A stretch of 34,027 nucleotides of DNA, taken from the NCBI GenBank assembly GCA_016281825.1, contig JAEEJI010000053.1:1-34027 (forward strand). Direction: 5' to 3'. The translations under genes were made by a program, and so were the position numbers. The notes beneath the pieces are model-generated. The model had not been told where the DNA came from. It saw only the letters and a program-made list of their open reading frames with translations, and ran no database searches. How positions within the stretch are numbered: the first letter of the stretch is position 1; each line of letters begins with the position of its first letter. The stretch is from Muribaculaceae bacterium. GTDB taxonomy: Bacteria > Bacteroidota > Bacteroidia > Bacteroidales > Muribaculaceae. Of the stretch, positions 31,887 to 34,027 are shown piece by piece.

Positions 31887-34027
31887 ATGACCGAAGATAA
31901 TAACAACTCGTATTATGGCGGGGGAATCATCCAAAAACCAGTCGATGATTTTCAACAAATTCAAGAGTTTTTCGCTTTATGTGGCCGAAAATGGAGCTGG
32001 TTTGTCATCTCATTGTTAGTCGCCTTGTTTATTGGAGCGGTTTATATCCTTACCTCTCAACCTGTCTATGAGCGAAAGGCATCGATTTTGTTCAAGGACG
32101 AAAGTTCTTTGTCTAAGGACTTTGGTATGTTCGCTTCAATGGGAGTAAATAAAGGAAGAAGCAACCTATATGACGAGATGATTACGCTTAAGTCTCCAAT
32201 TTATATGGTTGATGTGGTTAGGGCATTGCACCTTGACATGAATTATACTGTTAATGGACGCTTCCACGACATTGTACTCTATGGAAAGAGTTTGCCCATT
32301 GATGTTACCATGGTAGACCTCGGTGATGAGGATTATGCCCAAATGAATGTCAGGATTCTTGATGGGAATATGCTGGAATTGAGCGATTTCAAAATGAATC
32401 AAGATAAGTTTGATAACAAAACCATTAAAACCAAACTCGGTTCTATTACGAAAACACCCATTGGCAGTGTGATGATCAAGCCCACAACTGCTTTTAAGGG
32501 AAAAACTGACAAACCCATACTGGTTTCGAAAAGCAAAATTGATGGAGTTACCAAGTCCTATGTCTCAAGACTAAAGGCTGATTTGCCTGAACGTAAGGCA
32601 TCCGTCATCGACCTTAGGTTTGTGGATACGTCTGTCAAACGTGCCGAGGATGTCTTGAATACACTCTTTAAAGTGTATAACAAGAAATGGATGGATGACA
32701 TCAATGAGCAGGCCATCAACACATCGCATTTCATTGATGAAGAACTTAAATTGATAGAAGCGGAGTTGAATGATGTTGACGCTGACATCTCGGCTTACAA
32801 AAGTCAGAATATGGTGCCGGATGTGGGGACGTCCACAATCATGAACATGAACAAGGCTGAGACAACAAATGCGCAGTTAATGGAACTGAGTAATCAGTTG
32901 TTTATGGCTCGATACATCAAGAAACAGCTGGCTGATGAGAATAGCAAGTATAAGGTGCTGCCTGCTAATTCGGGAATAGAAAGCAATTCGGTGTCACAGC
33001 AGATTCTTGCTTACAACGAAAAACTGTCTCAACGAAACGCAATGGCGGCTAACAGTAGCACCAATAATCCCCTTGTTGCAGAACTGGATCAGTCGCTAAA
33101 TGCGACTCGACAAGCCATCATTGCATCGCTGGACAACTCAATCGCTACCATCAGCAATCGTATGGCTGACTTGAAAACAACTGAAAACACTGCAAAAGGA
33201 CAAATTGCGGCAAGCCCAAATCAGGCCAAATATCTGCTAAGTGTTGAACGCCAGCAAAAAGTCAAGGAGCAACTTTATATTTTCTTACTGCAAAAACGCG
33301 AAGAGAACCAGTTGTCAAAAGTGTTTACTGCCTATAATACAAAACTCATTAATCCGCCTGCAGGAAGTCTTTCACCAGTAAAACCAATCAAGATCAATGT
33401 ATTATTGATAGCTTTGGCATTGGGACTACTGATTCCCATGATGTTGCTCTTCTTGATGAGCCACATGGACAATGTTGTGCATAACAGGAAAGATATTGAT
33501 GCGTTGTCCATTCCTTTCGTGGGTGAGATCCCTCTGGGATACAAGAAGCATTCTGGGCTTTTATCTTTCTTGAATAAACGTAAGGAAATTCGACAGATTG
33601 TCGTGAAAGAGAAAAGCGGCAACTCTATCAACGAAGCATTCCGTGTGCTTAGAACGAACTTGGAATTTATCATGGGTAAAGATGAGGCTTGCAGGACGAT
33701 GATGCTAACCTCCAGTTTCGCACATTCAGGAAAAACTTATATCACAGCTAACTTGGGTATGAGTTTTGCAATAAAGGACAAAAAAGTACTACTCGTCGAC
33801 CTGGATTTCCGTAAGGGATCGTTGTCTTCTTTTGTCGACAAGCCATCCATTGGTATAGCTGACTACTTGAGCGAGAACATTAATGTTATTGATGATGTAA
33901 TTATTAAGGGTAAGTTGCACGAAAACCTCGACATCATTCCTGTGGGAACAACTCCTCCCAATCCCACCGAGTTGCTTTTCAGCGACCGTTTGTCTGAGCT
34001 TGTGAATTCTATGCGTGAACAATATGA
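31887..34027 (+). CDS. Wzc-like tyrosine autokinase/chain length protein, cut by window end
   Basis: The frame is open from ATG 31887 to the right edge: 713 codons and two further bases, so the C-terminus is missing. It begins with a soluble segment, then TM helix 1 (about residues 37-56), a long periplasmic region containing Wzz-type sequence, then TM helix 2 (about 503-524, preceded by the Pro-rich PPAGSLSPVKPIKI), and a cytoplasmic BY-kinase domain. The Walker A motif reads SSFAHSGKT (about 608-616) and Walker A' is VLLVDLDFR (about 634-642). The C-terminal tyrosine cluster would lie beyond the window. Its ATG is 11 bases after the wza-like gene, so they are co-transcribed. It controls chain length and export of a surface polysaccharide. 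Confidence 0.9.
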   Translation, partial: MTEDNNNSYYGGGIIQKPVDDFQQIQEFFALCGRKWSWFVISLLVALFIGAVYILTSQPVYERKASILFKDESSLSKDFGMFASMGVNKGRSNLYDEMITLKSPIYMVDVVRALHLDMNYTVNGRFHDIVLYGKSLPIDVTMVDLGDEDYAQMNVRILDGNMLELSDFKMNQDKFDNKTIKTKLGSITKTPIGSVMIKPTTAFKGKTDKPILVSKSKIDGVTKSYVSRLKADLPERKASVIDLRFVDTSVKRAEDVLNTLFKVYNKKWMDDINEQAINTSHFIDEELKLIEAELNDVDADISAYKSQNMVPDVGTSTIMNMNKAETTNAQLMELSNQLFMARYIKKQLADENSKYKVLPANSGIESNSVSQQILAYNEKLSQRNAMAANSSTNNPLVAELDQSLNATRQAIIASLDNSIATISNRMADLKTTENTAKGQIAASPNQAKYLLSVERQQKVKEQLYIFLLQKREENQLSKVFTAYNTKLINPPAGSLSPVKPIKINVLLIALALGLLIPMMLLFLMSHMDNVVHNRKDIDALSIPFVGEIPLGYKKHSGLLSFLNKRKEIRQIVVKEKSGNSINEAFRVLRTNLEFIMGKDEACRTMMLTSSFAHSGKTYITANLGMSFAIKDKKVLLVDLDFRKGSLSSFVDKPSIGIADYLSENINVIDDVIIKGKLHENLDIIPVGTTPPNPTELLFSDRLSELVNSMREQY

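Overview
The window looks like a chromosomal segment from a gut-type Bacteroidales bacterium (Prevotellaceae or Muribaculaceae-like). The evidence is the Bacteroidota promoter pattern (TTTG, 20 bases, TAnnTTTG) before many genes, BspA-like leucine-rich repeat proteins with dockerin-like ends, a Bacteroidales-type RpoZ, an UpxY-type antiterminator, and a tryptophanase of the gut Bacteroidales type. No plasmid, phage module, insertion sequence or CRISPR array was seen.

Layout. 1-2978: forward genes hemW, a nitroreductase-family protein and a GH53 endo-galactanase, closed by a two-way terminator. 2998-4371: reverse tnaA with its own promoter. 4476-9882: a reverse four-gene operon read from one strong promoter. 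It encodes three exported proteins, each with two PAP2 acid-phosphatase domains, plus a leucine-rich repeat/dockerin protein. 9886-16524: mostly housekeeping genes: a CvfB-like S1 protein, a RsiV-like lipoprotein, rsmG, a metallo-beta-lactamase-fold hydrolase, rpoZ, bamD and a U32-family protein. 16678-24231: reverse surface and regulatory genes: two paralogous leucine-rich repeat/Big_2/dockerin proteins (one with a C-terminal formylglycine-generating-enzyme-like domain), a parallel beta-helix protein resembling phage tail spikes, and a membrane-anchored TPR/HTH regulator. 24439-26299: reverse nitrilase-family omega-amidase, a PlsC-like acyltransferase and a small conserved protein. 26401-30063: a membrane acyltransferase, two identical tRNA-Glu genes with a terminator, and groES-groEL. 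30210-34027: the start of a surface polysaccharide locus (UpxY antiterminator, Wza-like export lipoprotein, Wzc-like tyrosine kinase cut by the window edge).

The most unusual content is the PAP2 operon. All three proteins are two-domain, and the second domain in each has lost the catalytic histidine (replaced by Asn or Ser). The middle protein is degenerate in both halves. Also notable are the very regular 20-base promoter spacing at nine sites, the dockerin-like modules without any cohesin in view, a possible leaderless U32 transcript, and the isolated tail-spike-like gene.

All calls come from reading sequence and recalled family knowledge; no database search was run.
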